Origin: an uncultured Lachnospiraceae bacterium
GTDB lineage: Bacteria; Bacillota; Clostridia; Lachnospirales; Lachnospiraceae
Length of the DNA: 64,000 nt
Direction of reading: 5' to 3'
NCBI GenBank assembly: GCA_910578475.1
Contig: CAJTRK010000007.1
Span: forward strand, 1 to 64,000
A model generated the notes under the pieces. That model did not search any database. It worked only from the letters and a program-made list of their open reading frames with translations, and was not told the DNA's origin. Numbering within the stretch: the first letter of the stretch is position 1; each line of letters begins with the position of its first letter. This document shows positions 43,071-52,469 of this stretch, one piece after another. The position numbers were made by a program, and so were the translations under genes.

Positions 43071-44432
43071 ATGGGAAAAAAGTGGAAACATAGTAAAAGC
43101 AGCATGATAAGAGGCGTACTGTCAGTGACCTGCGCAGTTCTTTTCTTCCTGGGCGGGAAAATCCAGAGCCAGGCGGCGGAAACCGGCAAAATTAAAGTCG
43201 GTTCGGCGATTATCAGAGAATCGGCCGATACGAACAGCGCACCGGTTGCGACTTCCTCACAGGGAACCGTGGTGACGATTAACAAAGAAGTGACGGATGC
43301 CGCGGGAACTGTCTGGTATGAAATTCAGGTAGACGCCAACACGATTGGTTATGCCCGTTCTGACCTGGTTGAAAAAGAAGGCGGTTCCGATAACGGACAG
43401 TCGGACGGGGCGCAGACAAATAATGCCGGTTTTGCACCGGGAGCCGAGACCGGTCCGGAAACGGCGATGGATGCACAGTATGCGACGATTAAAGTGCGTG
43501 CGGCCAAAATCAGGACGGCGGCTTCCACAAGCAAAGGCGTAGTGGACTCCATACCGGAAGGCCATCAGGTTGTTATCAGCGGACAGACAAACGGCAGCGA
43601 TAAACCCTGGTATTATATTACGTTTACGGGAACGGACGGGACGGAAAAATCCGGTTATGTTCGTTCCGACCTGGTAACACTCGGCGATATGGTTCCGGTG
43701 CAGGCGCCGGAAGAGCCGGAGCCGGAAGAAGTGACGCCGGAACCGGAGCCAGAGCCGGAGCCGGAAGTAAGAGATGAATATGAACTCCTTTATGAGCCGA
43801 ATGCAGATGGAAATTATGAATGGTATCTGCACGACTATACCGGAGAAACGGAAACGAAGCAGAGTGTCAGAGAGATATTGGACACGGTTCATGCATTGGA
43901 CGTTAATCAGTCAATCGATGCCAAAACAGTTTCGAAGCAGCGTATCATCATTATTGTCCTGCTCGGCATCATTGTACTGCTTGCGGTCGTCCTCACAATT
44001 ATGGTCTTCAAGCTGCGGGATGCTTCTTATGAGGACGATGACGATGACGATGACGATGATGAGGAAGACGAAGAAGAGGACAGAAGAAGAGAGGCGGCAA
44101 GGCGGAGACGCACGGAGCGGGAAGAGGCGCCGGCGGCAAGAAGAAGAGCGCCGGAACAGGGCAGAGCGCCCGGGGCGCGGCGGCCGGAAGAAGGCGGAAG
44201 AAGTTCCGATTCCAGAAGAAGCCAGAGCGCGGGCCGGCCGACGGACGGCAGACGTCCGGCCGATGGCAGAAGGCCCTCGGAGCGGAGTCGGCAGATGCCT
44301 GACAGAGAAGTCAGATATGAAGAAGATGCGCCTCCGGTAAGAACGGGAACAAAGCGAAAAGCCAGAAATTTCATGATGGATGATGATGAATTTGAGTTTG
44401 AGTTCCTGAATATGAAAGATAAAGATGTTTAA
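43071..44432 (+). CDS. Membrane protein with two SH3b domains and charged cytoplasmic tail
   Basis: A 453-residue protein. A signal-like segment (about residues 12-36) precedes two bacterial SH3 domains (about 39-104 and 136-205, each ending GYxRSDLV), a Pro/Glu-rich linker, and a transmembrane helix at about 288-314. Behind it lies a run of Asp and Glu (nine Asp in a row), then ~90 residues rich in Arg, Pro, Gly and Ser. SH3b domains usually bind cell-wall peptides, so it may link wall state to the cytoplasm. The function is not known to me. Confidence 0.75.
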   Translation: MGKKWKHSKSSMIRGVLSVTCAVLFFLGGKIQSQAAETGKIKVGSAIIRESADTNSAPVATSSQGTVVTINKEVTDAAGTVWYEIQVDANTIGYARSDLVEKEGGSDNGQSDGAQTNNAGFAPGAETGPETAMDAQYATIKVRAAKIRTAASTSKGVVDSIPEGHQVVISGQTNGSDKPWYYITFTGTDGTEKSGYVRSDLVTLGDMVPVQAPEEPEPEEVTPEPEPEPEPEVRDEYELLYEPNADGNYEWYLHDYTGETETKQSVREILDTVHALDVNQSIDAKTVSKQRIIIIVLLGIIVLLAVVLTIMVFKLRDASYEDDDDDDDDDEEDEEEDRRREAARRRRTEREEAPAARRRAPEQGRAPGARRPEEGGRSSDSRRSQSAGRPTDGRRPADGRRPSERSRQMPDREVRYEEDAPPVRTGTKRKARNFMMDDDEFEFEFLNMKDKDV

Positions 44433-44460
44433 AACATGAAGAGCTGAAACGGGGGCGCAT

Positions 44461-44835
44461 ATGGTTATTGAAATCGATTTTAACAGCGATGAGGCTTTAT
44501 ATTTACAGCTCAGAAATCAAATCGTACTGGGAATTGCGACTTCCAGATTCCGGGAAGGCGATGCGCTTCCTTCCGTCAGACAGCTTGCGGAAAATATCGG
44601 GATTAATATGCACACGGTCAATAAAGCCTATTCCGTGCTGAAACAGGAAGGGTTTGTCAAGGTGGACAGAAGACGGGGAGCCGTCATCGCAATTGACATC
44701 GATAAGATTCAGGCCCTGGAAGAAATGCGGGGAGCCATGCAGGTTATTCTTGCAAAAGCCTGCTGTAAAAATATTTCGAGGGAGGAAGTGCATTCCCTAA
44801 TCGATGAAATATATGAGGAGTATGGAGGAATATAA
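44461..44835 (+). CDS. GntR family transcriptional regulator (YtrA type)
   Basis: A 124-residue regulator: winged HTH of GntR type (FREGDALPSVRQLAENIGI, then HTVNKAYSVLKQEGFV) and a short helical C-terminus, the YtrA layout. It ends 2 nt before clpC, so it may replace the usual CtsR as local regulator of that operon. The upstream gap shows no CtsR operator I could recognise. Confidence 0.88.
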   Translation: MVIEIDFNSDEALYLQLRNQIVLGIATSRFREGDALPSVRQLAENIGINMHTVNKAYSVLKQEGFVKVDRRRGAVIAIDIDKIQALEEMRGAMQVILAKACCKNISREEVHSLIDEIYEEYGGI

Positions 44836-44837
44836 TC

Positions 44838-47282
44838 ATGCGGCCACAATTTACGGACAAGGCCAAAATGGCTTTGACGCTGGCGGAACGTGCGGCAAGA
44901 AATCTGAAACAGAGTTATGTGGGAACAGAACACATTTTGTTTGGTCTGCTGCGCGAAAATACGGGAGTCGCTGCTACCGTCCTGATGGAGAACGGTGTGG
45001 AATTGCAACAGTTGAAGGACTTGATAAAAGACTTGATTGCGCCGGAAAGCACGGTTATGCTGGCAGAAAGAGACGGTTATTCCCCCAGGGCGGAAAAAGT
45101 GCTGGAAGAGGCGCACAGACAGGCAGAGCGCTTTCACAGCGATAAAACAGGAACGGAGCATATTCTGCTTGCCCTGCTCAAGGAAGGCGAAAATGTAGCG
45201 GTCCGGCTCCTGAATACGATGGGAATTTCCATCCAAAAGCTGTATGTGGAAGTTTTGACGGCAATGGGAGAAGATAAGTCCCTCTATAAAGAAGATTTGG
45301 GAAAAAAGCAGAATAAAAAGAAAAACGCGACTTCCACGCTGGAGCAGTACAGCAGAGATTTGACGGCGCTTGCCAGAGAAGGAAAGCTGGACCCGGTCAT
45401 CGGCAGAGAAGACGAAATCCGGCGGGTTATCCAGATATTAAGCAGAAGAACAAAGAATAATCCCTGTCTGATTGGCGAGCCGGGCGTGGGCAAAACGGCG
45501 GTCGTAGAAGGACTTGCGATGCGCATTATGACGGGTGACGTGCCTTTTACCGTTCAGGATAAAAGGGTTATGACACTGGATTTATCCGGTATGGTGGCAG
45601 GCAGCAAGTACCGCGGCGAGTTCGAAGAGCGGATTAAAAAGGTCATCAGGGAAGTCGTGGACGACGGCAATATCATTCTTTTTCTGGATGAAATGCACAC
45701 AATCATCGGAGCCGGCGGGGCGGAAGGCGCGATTGACGCGTCGAATATCTTAAAACCCTCCCTCGCCCGGGGAGAAATCCAGCTGATTGGCGCGACCACG
45801 ATTGCCGAATATCGGAAATATATTGAAAGAGACGCCGCGCTGGAACGGCGGTTTCAGCCGGTAACGGTGGAGGAACCGACGCCGGAAGAGGCGGAAAATA
45901 TTTTAAAGGGAATCGCCCATAAATACGAAGAGCATCATCGAGTGACGATTACGCCGGAAGCGGTAAAAGCGGCGGTCTCTCTCTCGTCAAGATATATCAA
46001 TGACAGGAATCTTCCGGATAAGGCGATTGACATTATAGACGAAGCCGCCGCTGCGGTGCGGTTAAACAGCAGCCGGCAGCCGGATAAGCTGAAAGAGCTG
46101 GCGGAAGAGATTCAGAAGACGGATTTGCAGATAGAACGTTCGATTCGAATGGAAGCCTTTACACAGGCAGGAGAACTGAAAAAGAAGCAGGACGGCCTGA
46201 TTAAAAAATATGAGCGCGCATTGAAGCGCATGGAAAAAGACGACGAAAAGAAAGACTATGTCATCGGTGAAAATGAAGTCGCTGAAGTCGTTTCCCTCTG
46301 GACGAAGATTCCGCTCCAGAAACTTGCGGAAAAAGAGTCGGAACGCCTTTTGAAACTGGAATCAATTCTGCATGAACGCGTTATCGGGCAGGAAGAAGCG
46401 GTGAAAGCTGTTTCCAGAGCCATGCGAAGAGGACGTGTCGGATTGCAGGACCCGAACAGACCAATCGGTTCGTTCCTGTTCCTCGGCCCTACCGGCGTCG
46501 GGAAGACGGAATTGAGCAAGGCGCTCGCGGAAGCGATGTTCGGGTCGGAAAACGCGTTGATTCGTGTGGATATGTCCGAGTACATGGAAGGACATTCCGT
46601 TTCCAAAATGATTGGTTCTCCGCCGGGATATGTAGGCTTTGAGGAAGGCGGGCAGCTCAGCGAGAAGATACGGCGTAATCCCTATTCGGTCGTTTTGTTC
46701 GATGAGATAGAAAAGGCTCATCCGGACGTGTTTAATATATTGCTGCAAGTGTTGGATGACGGACATATTACGGACTCCAAAGGGCGGAAGGTAAGCTTTA
46801 AGAATGCGATTCTGATTATGACTTCCAATGCCGGCGCGCAGAGAATCATGGAACCGAAGAACCTCGGTTTTTCTTCGGGAGCTTCCGAGAAGCAGAATTA
46901 TGATAAGATGAAAGAAAACGTGATGGAAGAGGTAAAGAGACTGTTTAAACCGGAGTTTATCAACAGAATCGATGAAATTATGGTATTCCATCCGTTAAAC
47001 CGCGATAATATGAAGCAAATCATTACGATGCTTTCGAAGAACCTGACGAACAGGTGCAGGCGGCAGATGGATATCGAACTGACGGTATCCCCTGCGCTGA
47101 AAGAATACATTGTAGAGAAATATACGGACGCCAAGATGGGCGCAAGACCGATGAAACGTGCAATTCAGACGGAAATCGAAGATACGCTGGCGGAGGAAAT
47201 CCTTTCCGGAGCCGTGAAAGGCGGGGATAAGGTGTCCGCGCTGCTGAAAAATAAGAAAGTAGTTTATAAAGTACGCGAATGA
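44838..47282 (+). CDS. clpC: ATP-dependent Clp protease ATPase subunit ClpC
   Basis: An 814-residue class 1 Clp ATPase. Two Clp_N repeats (about 1-145), AAA1 with Walker A GEPGVGKT, a UVR/middle domain around KKKQDGLIKKYERALKRM, AAA2 with GPTGVGKTEL and the VRVDMSEYMEGHSVSKMIG region, and the Clp C-terminal D2-small domain. It unfolds proteins for ClpP and is a general quality-control and stress enzyme. In Bacillus it follows ctsR, mcsA and mcsB; here a GntR gene takes that place and the arginine-kinase genes are absent. A typical IGF/VGF ClpP-docking loop was not located. Confidence 0.95.
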   Translation: MRPQFTDKAKMALTLAERAARNLKQSYVGTEHILFGLLRENTGVAATVLMENGVELQQLKDLIKDLIAPESTVMLAERDGYSPRAEKVLEEAHRQAERFHSDKTGTEHILLALLKEGENVAVRLLNTMGISIQKLYVEVLTAMGEDKSLYKEDLGKKQNKKKNATSTLEQYSRDLTALAREGKLDPVIGREDEIRRVIQILSRRTKNNPCLIGEPGVGKTAVVEGLAMRIMTGDVPFTVQDKRVMTLDLSGMVAGSKYRGEFEERIKKVIREVVDDGNIILFLDEMHTIIGAGGAEGAIDASNILKPSLARGEIQLIGATTIAEYRKYIERDAALERRFQPVTVEEPTPEEAENILKGIAHKYEEHHRVTITPEAVKAAVSLSSRYINDRNLPDKAIDIIDEAAAAVRLNSSRQPDKLKELAEEIQKTDLQIERSIRMEAFTQAGELKKKQDGLIKKYERALKRMEKDDEKKDYVIGENEVAEVVSLWTKIPLQKLAEKESERLLKLESILHERVIGQEEAVKAVSRAMRRGRVGLQDPNRPIGSFLFLGPTGVGKTELSKALAEAMFGSENALIRVDMSEYMEGHSVSKMIGSPPGYVGFEEGGQLSEKIRRNPYSVVLFDEIEKAHPDVFNILLQVLDDGHITDSKGRKVSFKNAILIMTSNAGAQRIMEPKNLGFSSGASEKQNYDKMKENVMEEVKRLFKPEFINRIDEIMVFHPLNRDNMKQIITMLSKNLTNRCRRQMDIELTVSPALKEYIVEKYTDAKMGARPMKRAIQTEIEDTLAEEILSGAVKGGDKVSALLKNKKVVYKVRE

Positions 47283-47294
47283 TGCGGTTGGTTC

Positions 47295-47321
47295 GTGTGA
47301 AAAATCGCAGGTTGAGAGAAA
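47295..47321 (+). repeat. Shorter copy of the purE-leader repeat, after clpC
   Basis: GTGTGAAAAAT followed directly by CGCAGGTTGAGAGAAA. Compared with 38859-38925 it lacks the internal hairpin segment, as if about 40 bp had been deleted between short ATs. It lies between clpC and the 136-aa gene. Confidence 0.5.
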
Positions 47322-47366
47322 AACAGGGTTATCAGCATAAAGAGAAGAACGCAGGAGGAAATGACA

Positions 47367-47777
47367 ATGGCTGTTATTGAAGAGTTAATCAGGGTAGAAA
47401 AAGATAATGCAATCAGTTTCGGAAATCATAAACTGGACGCAAAGGCAAAAGTAGAAAACTTTGAACATGCAGGCGACCTGTGGAAAGTAAAAACTTATAA
47501 GAGCATTACCAAACTGGAAAAGAACGGTCTGTTCGCTTATGAATCCGTACCCGGAACGAGCGTCAGTAATTTTGTGGAAAAGGAGAATGGCGTCAGCTTT
47601 CTGGTGGAAGGCGATGAAGACGCTCAGATAACGGTCGGTCTGGAAGACGAAACAGAATATGATGTTTTGGTGAACGGTGAAGAAATCGGAAGGATGAAGA
47701 CAAATCTGGGCGGTAAACTGAATCTCAGCGTGGAACTTGCGGGAAGCGGCGAGGTCAGCGTCACGATTGCCAAATAA
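47367..47777 (+). CDS. Conserved hypothetical protein (136 aa)
   Basis: A beta-rich protein without signal peptide or membrane segment. Repeated patterns such as EKENGVSFLVEGDEDAQITV and EEIGRMKTNLGGKLNLSVEL suggest a beta-sandwich. Similar clostridial proteins carry the unproven label endosialidase, which I do not adopt. ATG 47367 has AGGAGG at good spacing; ATG 47361 is too close. It sits between clpC and radA. Unknown function. Confidence 0.7.
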   Translation: MAVIEELIRVEKDNAISFGNHKLDAKAKVENFEHAGDLWKVKTYKSITKLEKNGLFAYESVPGTSVSNFVEKENGVSFLVEGDEDAQITVGLEDETEYDVLVNGEEIGRMKTNLGGKLNLSVELAGSGEVSVTIAK

Positions 47778-47785
47778 GAGGTCTT

Positions 47786-49156
47786 ATGGCAAAGGCAAAA
47801 ATGACAACGGTATTTTATTGTCAGAACTGCGGATATGAGTCCTCAAAATGGATGGGACAATGTCCCGGCTGCAAAGAGTGGAATACCTTTGTGGAAGAGA
47901 AAACGAAGACGAAAACGACGGGTTCCGGCATGACGGGGCGGGCTGTAAGGGAGGCGGGAAAACCTTCCAGACTTTCGGAAATTGCGCTGAAGGATGAAGA
48001 AAGAATGTCCACCCATATGAAAGAACTTGACAGAGTATTGGGAGGCGGCATTGTGCCGGGCTCCCTTATTCTCGTGGGCGGCGACCCGGGTATCGGCAAA
48101 TCCACGATTCTTTTGCAGGTTTGCAGACACATGGCGTTGGACGGAAGGAAAGTATTGTATATTTCCGGAGAGGAATCGCTCAAACAGATTAAACTGCGGG
48201 CGAATCGAATCGGTGATTTCGGAGAGACGCTTTATTTGCTGTGTGAAACCAGTCTTGCGGTTATCGAAGAAACCATCCGTCATCTCATGCCGGACATTAC
48301 CATTATTGATTCCATACAGACGATGTATCAGGAAGACGTCTCGTCGGCGCCCGGAAGCGTGTCCCAGGTGCGGGAAGCGACGAACCTGTTTTTACAGCTG
48401 GCCAAAGGCATGGGAACTTCCATTTTTATTGTCGGCCATGTGACGAAAGAAGGAACGGTGGCAGGCCCCCGTGTTCTGGAACACATGGTGGATACGGTGC
48501 TTTATTTTGAAGGAGACAGACATGCCTCTTACCGTATATTGCGCGGCGTCAAAAACCGTTTTGGCTCGACGAACGAAATCGGCGTCTTCGAAATGCAGGA
48601 AAAAGGACTTGTGGAAGTAACGAATCCTTCGGAATTTATGTTGGAAGGAAAACCGGAAGGAGCGAGCGGCTCGGTCGTGTCCTGTTCGATGGAGGGAACG
48701 AGACCGATTTTATTTGAAATACAGGCGCTCGTCTGCCGCACCAATTTCGGATTTCCGCGGAGACAGGCGAACGGAACCGATTTTAACCGGGTAAATCTTC
48801 TGATGGCGGTCCTTGAAAAAAGAGTGGGGCTGCAGATGTCCGACTGTGACGCCTATGTGAATCTGGCAGGCGGCATGAAAATTGCGGAACCGGCAATTGA
48901 CCTGGGAATAGCAATGGCGGTCGCATCCAGTTTCAAAAACCGGCCGATTGATGATAAAACAGCCGCATTCGGAGAAATCGGGCTGAGCGGCGAAGTGCGC
49001 GGCATCAGCATGATAGGCCAGCGCATTCAGGAGGCGGCCCGCATGGGATATACGACCTGTGTCATCCCCAAAGTATGCGAGAAACAGTTGAAAAACGTGA
49101 AAGATGTAAAAATTATCGGCGTTTCTTCGGTACAGGATGCGATAGATTTGATTTGA
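47786..49156 (+). CDS. radA: DNA repair protein RadA
   Basis: A 456-residue RadA/Sms. Order: a C4 zinc finger (YCQNCGY ... CPGCKEW), RecA-type ATPase with Walker A GGDPGIGKST, the RadA-specific KNRFG motif, and a Lon-protease-like C-terminal domain. It drives branch migration of recombination intermediates as a DnaB-like helicase. AGAGGT precedes the ATG and overlaps the end of the upstream gene's stop region. A long palindrome follows its stop. Confidence 0.95.
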   Translation: MAKAKMTTVFYCQNCGYESSKWMGQCPGCKEWNTFVEEKTKTKTTGSGMTGRAVREAGKPSRLSEIALKDEERMSTHMKELDRVLGGGIVPGSLILVGGDPGIGKSTILLQVCRHMALDGRKVLYISGEESLKQIKLRANRIGDFGETLYLLCETSLAVIEETIRHLMPDITIIDSIQTMYQEDVSSAPGSVSQVREATNLFLQLAKGMGTSIFIVGHVTKEGTVAGPRVLEHMVDTVLYFEGDRHASYRILRGVKNRFGSTNEIGVFEMQEKGLVEVTNPSEFMLEGKPEGASGSVVSCSMEGTRPILFEIQALVCRTNFGFPRRQANGTDFNRVNLLMAVLEKRVGLQMSDCDAYVNLAGGMKIAEPAIDLGIAMAVASSFKNRPIDDKTAAFGEIGLSGEVRGISMIGQRIQEAARMGYTTCVIPKVCEKQLKNVKDVKIIGVSSVQDAIDLI

Positions 49157-49167
49157 AGAATTGAAGA

Positions 49168-49364
49168 TTTGAAACGGCTCAGCCTCCGCCCGGACAGAGC
49201 ATCGTTCTCTGGCGGAGGCCCTGGAAAGGCGCCGGCGCTTGGCGAAAAGACAGCTTGCTGTATTTGAGCTTAGCGCCGCTGCTGCCTTTCGTGGAGCGAG
49301 AGCGTGCCTCCAAAGAGAACGATGCTCTGTCCGGGCGGAGGCTGCGCCGTTTCAAACATTTTTT
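49168..49364. repeat. Long intergenic palindrome (43-bp arms), family copy 1
   Basis: Arms 49168-49210 and 49314-49356 are reverse complements at 42 of 43 positions around a 103-nt interior, which itself pairs (GGCGCT with AGCGCC, ACAGC with GCTGT). The 5' arm can alternatively fold locally (GCCTCCGCC 49182-49190 with GGCGGAGGC 49211-49219). A T-run (CATTTTTT) follows the right arm, so it can terminate radA. It is related, in reverse orientation, to 55029-55205. The rest of 49157-49463 has no gene. Confidence 0.8.
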
Positions 49365-49463
49365 AACATTGTGTGAACAGGAGTCTGTTTTTATGTTCAA
49401 ATTGTTTTTGATGTGATAAAATAGGTTGTCTTATCGTAAAATGTAGAAATAGAAGGAGCCGTT

Positions 49464-50555
49464 ATGAATGGTCAAAAGAAATGGAAACTGGGCGTCCCGC
49501 TTTTGATATTGGAATTTCTGGTCCTGGTGGCCGCGGTCATCGTGCTGTATGTCATTACGACAACGACGAATGAAATCGAACGAACCGACCTCGATGAAGA
49601 ACATATTATTATCAATGAAGAAGTGGCGGAAGAAAAGTCGGAGAACCGGAATGAAGAGGAAAAAAGTGACGAACAGACGAATACAGCCCCTAAAGGATAC
49701 CGAAACATCGCGCTTTTCGGAGTGGATGCGAGGGACGGAGAACTCGGGCGGGGAACGAGAAGCGATACGATTATTATCGCGAGTATTAACCAGGATACCC
49801 ATGAAATCAAACTTGTCTCCGTTTACCGGGACACCTATCTGAATCTTGGAAACGACACCTATAATAAGTGTAACGGCGCCTACGCGAAAGGCGGACCGGA
49901 ACAGGCTATTACGATGTTAAATATCAATATGGATTTGGATATTACGGACTATGTGACAGTCGGATTCAGCGGACTGATTGATGCCATCGACTGTCTCGGC
50001 GGTATTGAAATAGAAATTACAGAATCGGAAATCAATCATCTGAACAATTATCAGCTCTGCATGGCAGAGGAAATGGGCGTCGATTATACGCCGGTGACGA
50101 ATCCGGGGCTGCAGACGTTAAACGGGATGCAGGCGACGGCCTACTGCCGCATCCGCTATACGAAGGGCGATGATTTCAGGCGCGCGGAGAGACAGCGGGA
50201 TGTTCTCGGCGCAATGATGATTAAAGCAAAAGGCGCGTCTCTGACAACGCTACGGGATGTAGTAACGGCGGTGCTGCCTTCTGTAAATACGTCTTTGAAT
50301 GTGAATGAAATGATTAGTGTGCTCGGTACGCTGGCAGAATATAATGTGGTGGCGTCCGAAGGTTTTCCTTTTGAGAGCGAACGCATTAATGCGACTATCG
50401 GGAGCAAGGGAGACTGTATCATACCGACGACTCTTGAGGAAAATGTGACGATGCTGCATGAGCTGCTGTTTGAAGAAAAAAATTATACGCCGTCCAAACA
50501 GGTAAAAACCATGAGCGAGGAAATCACCCAACAGACGGCGGACTATATTTCATAA
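49464..50555 (+). CDS. LytR-CpsA-Psr family protein
   Basis: A 363-residue LCP protein with an N-terminal transmembrane anchor (about residues 10-33), an acidic spacer and the LCP domain: NIALFGVDARDGELGRGTRS, the arginine motifs in SVYRDTYL and YCRIRYTKGDDFRRAERQRD. LCP enzymes attach wall polymers such as teichoic acid or polysaccharide to peptidoglycan outside the membrane. Preceded by GAAGGAG at 8 nt. Followed by two ABC exporter genes. Confidence 0.92.
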   Translation: MNGQKKWKLGVPLLILEFLVLVAAVIVLYVITTTTNEIERTDLDEEHIIINEEVAEEKSENRNEEEKSDEQTNTAPKGYRNIALFGVDARDGELGRGTRSDTIIIASINQDTHEIKLVSVYRDTYLNLGNDTYNKCNGAYAKGGPEQAITMLNINMDLDITDYVTVGFSGLIDAIDCLGGIEIEITESEINHLNNYQLCMAEEMGVDYTPVTNPGLQTLNGMQATAYCRIRYTKGDDFRRAERQRDVLGAMMIKAKGASLTTLRDVVTAVLPSVNTSLNVNEMISVLGTLAEYNVVASEGFPFESERINATIGSKGDCIIPTTLEENVTMLHELLFEEKNYTPSKQVKTMSEEITQQTADYIS

Positions 50556-50611
50556 TTCAAAAGATTTAAAAAAGGACAGAAGCAGGGCGACGGGAGAGGT
50601 AACTGAAAACG

Positions 50612-52378
50612 ATGAAAAAATTACTGGTGTTTTTAAAAGATTATAAAAAAGAGACGGTTCTTGCGCCGCTCTTTAAGATGTTAGAGGCAGGTTTTGAGCT
50701 GTTCGTGCCGCTCGTTATGGCGGCGGTCATCGACCGCGGCATTGCACAGGAAGATATTTCCTATGTGTTGAAAATGGGCGTTGTGCTTGTCATGCTAGGA
50801 TTGATTGGACTGACCTGTTCGATTACGGCGCAGTATTTTGCGGCAAAAGCGGCGGTCGGTTTTTCAACCAAATTAAAGCACGCATTATTCGAACATATTC
50901 AGGGGCTTTCTTTTTCTGAAATGGATAAACTCGGCACATCTACCATGATTACCCGTATGACTTCCGATGCCAATCAGGTGCAGAACGGTGTTAATATGGT
51001 GCTTCGTCTTTTTCTGCGTTCGCCTTTTATCGTATTCGGTGCAATGGTAATGGCCTTTACCATCGATGTGAAGGCGGCGCTTATTTTTGTTGTAACGATT
51101 CCGCTGCTTTCCGTTGTCGTATTCGGTATCATGATGATTACGATGCCTCTTTATAAAAAGGTGCAGGCGGGGCTCGACAAAGTACTCGGCAAAACGCGGG
51201 AAAATCTGACGGGTGTCCGTGTTATCCGCGCGTTCCATAAGGAAGAACAGGAAAAGGCGGAATTTGAACAGGATAACAGGGCATTGACCCACATGCAGCT
51301 TTTTGTCGGAAAAATATCGGCATTGACCAATCCGGTCACATACATCATTGTCAACGTGGCGACAATTATCCTCATTTATACGGGAGCGGTGCGGGTAGAT
51401 ACCGGATATATTACACAGGGGGAAGTTGTTGCGCTGGTCAACTATATGTCCCAGATTTTGATTGAACTCGTGAAGCTTGCCAATCTGATTATTACAATTA
51501 CGAAAGCGCTCGCCTGTGCGAACCGTATTCAGAGTGTGTTTGAACTGCAGTCCAGCATGGAATGGAAAGAGAAAAAAGATGCGGCGGCGGACGGCAATAC
51601 GAAGCAGGAAACTGCGGCGGCGGACGACAATACGGAGCGGGAAGCCGCGTCGCCGTATGCGGTGGAATTTGACCGGGTGGGACTGACCTATCAGGGAGCC
51701 GGAGCGGAATCGTTAAGCGATATCGACTTTAAGGTGAAAAAAGGCCAGACAATCGGAATCATCGGCGGTACGGGCTCCGGAAAATCTTCGCTCGTGCATC
51801 TGATTCCCCGTTTTTATGACGTAAGCCGCGGAAACGTGAAAATAGACGGCAGGAACGTAACAGAGTATGGTATGGAAGAACTGCGGGATAAAATCGGTAT
51901 GGTCATGCAGAAAGCGGTTCTTTTTCAGGGAACGATTCGGGAAAACTTAAGTTGGGGCAAACCGGACGCGACGACGGAAGAAATGAACCGGGCGTTGGAG
52001 ATTTCCCAGGCAAAAGAATTTGTCGATACGAAACCGAAAGGACTGGAAGAACCTATTGCACAGGGCGGGAAAAATCTTTCCGGCGGACAAAGACAAAGGC
52101 TGACGATTGCGCGGGCGGTAGTCAAACAGCCGGAAATTCTGATTCTGGACGACAGCGCATCGGCACTGGATTATGCTACCGATGCGAGACTGCGCAAAGC
52201 GATTCGGGGGATGGGAGAAGAAACGACGGTCTTCATCGTGTCGCAGAGAACTTCATCAATTCAGTATGCTGACCAGATTATCGTGCTGGAAGACGGCAGG
52301 ATGGCAGGAATCGGAACGCATGAAGAGCTGCTGAAAAGCTGTGAAGTTTATCAGGAGATACACTATTCTCAGACATAA
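50612..52378 (+). CDS. ABC exporter half, degenerate ATP site subunit
   Basis: A 588-residue membrane-ATPase fusion: six transmembrane helices (about residues 1-310) and a nucleotide-binding domain with Walker A GGTGSGKSS, signature LSGGQ and Walker B LILDD. The usual catalytic Glu after Walker B is Asp, and the switch His is Gln (VSQRTSS), so its own ATP site is non-catalytic. This is the rule for one half of heterodimeric exporters such as TM287/288 and BmrCD. A linker with two DDNTxxE/DGNTxxE repeats precedes the NBD. Confidence 0.93.
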   Translation: MKKLLVFLKDYKKETVLAPLFKMLEAGFELFVPLVMAAVIDRGIAQEDISYVLKMGVVLVMLGLIGLTCSITAQYFAAKAAVGFSTKLKHALFEHIQGLSFSEMDKLGTSTMITRMTSDANQVQNGVNMVLRLFLRSPFIVFGAMVMAFTIDVKAALIFVVTIPLLSVVVFGIMMITMPLYKKVQAGLDKVLGKTRENLTGVRVIRAFHKEEQEKAEFEQDNRALTHMQLFVGKISALTNPVTYIIVNVATIILIYTGAVRVDTGYITQGEVVALVNYMSQILIELVKLANLIITITKALACANRIQSVFELQSSMEWKEKKDAAADGNTKQETAAADDNTEREAASPYAVEFDRVGLTYQGAGAESLSDIDFKVKKGQTIGIIGGTGSGKSSLVHLIPRFYDVSRGNVKIDGRNVTEYGMEELRDKIGMVMQKAVLFQGTIRENLSWGKPDATTEEMNRALEISQAKEFVDTKPKGLEEPIAQGGKNLSGGQRQRLTIARAVVKQPEILILDDSASALDYATDARLRKAIRGMGEETTVFIVSQRTSSIQYADQIIVLEDGRMAGIGTHEELLKSCEVYQEIHYSQT

Positions 52379-52396
52379 GACGAATTTATTCGTCTT
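52377..52396 (+). other. 8-bp hairpin overlapping the first exporter stop
   Basis: AAGACGAA (52377-52384), loop TTTA, TTCGTCTT (52389-52396), overlapping the end of the TAA at 52376-52378. It may mark a processing point between the two exporter genes. Confidence 0.4.
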
Positions 52397-52469
52397 GCGA
52401 ATATTGCGCCGACGCGGTCAGCGTCCTGGCAGAGCATTACAGGAAAGAGACAGAAGGGAACGGACGGAA

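Noticed and set aside
47367..47777. Endosialidase annotation for the 136-aa protein
   Set aside because: No catalytic features of sialidases are visible; the label seems to be a carried-over database name.
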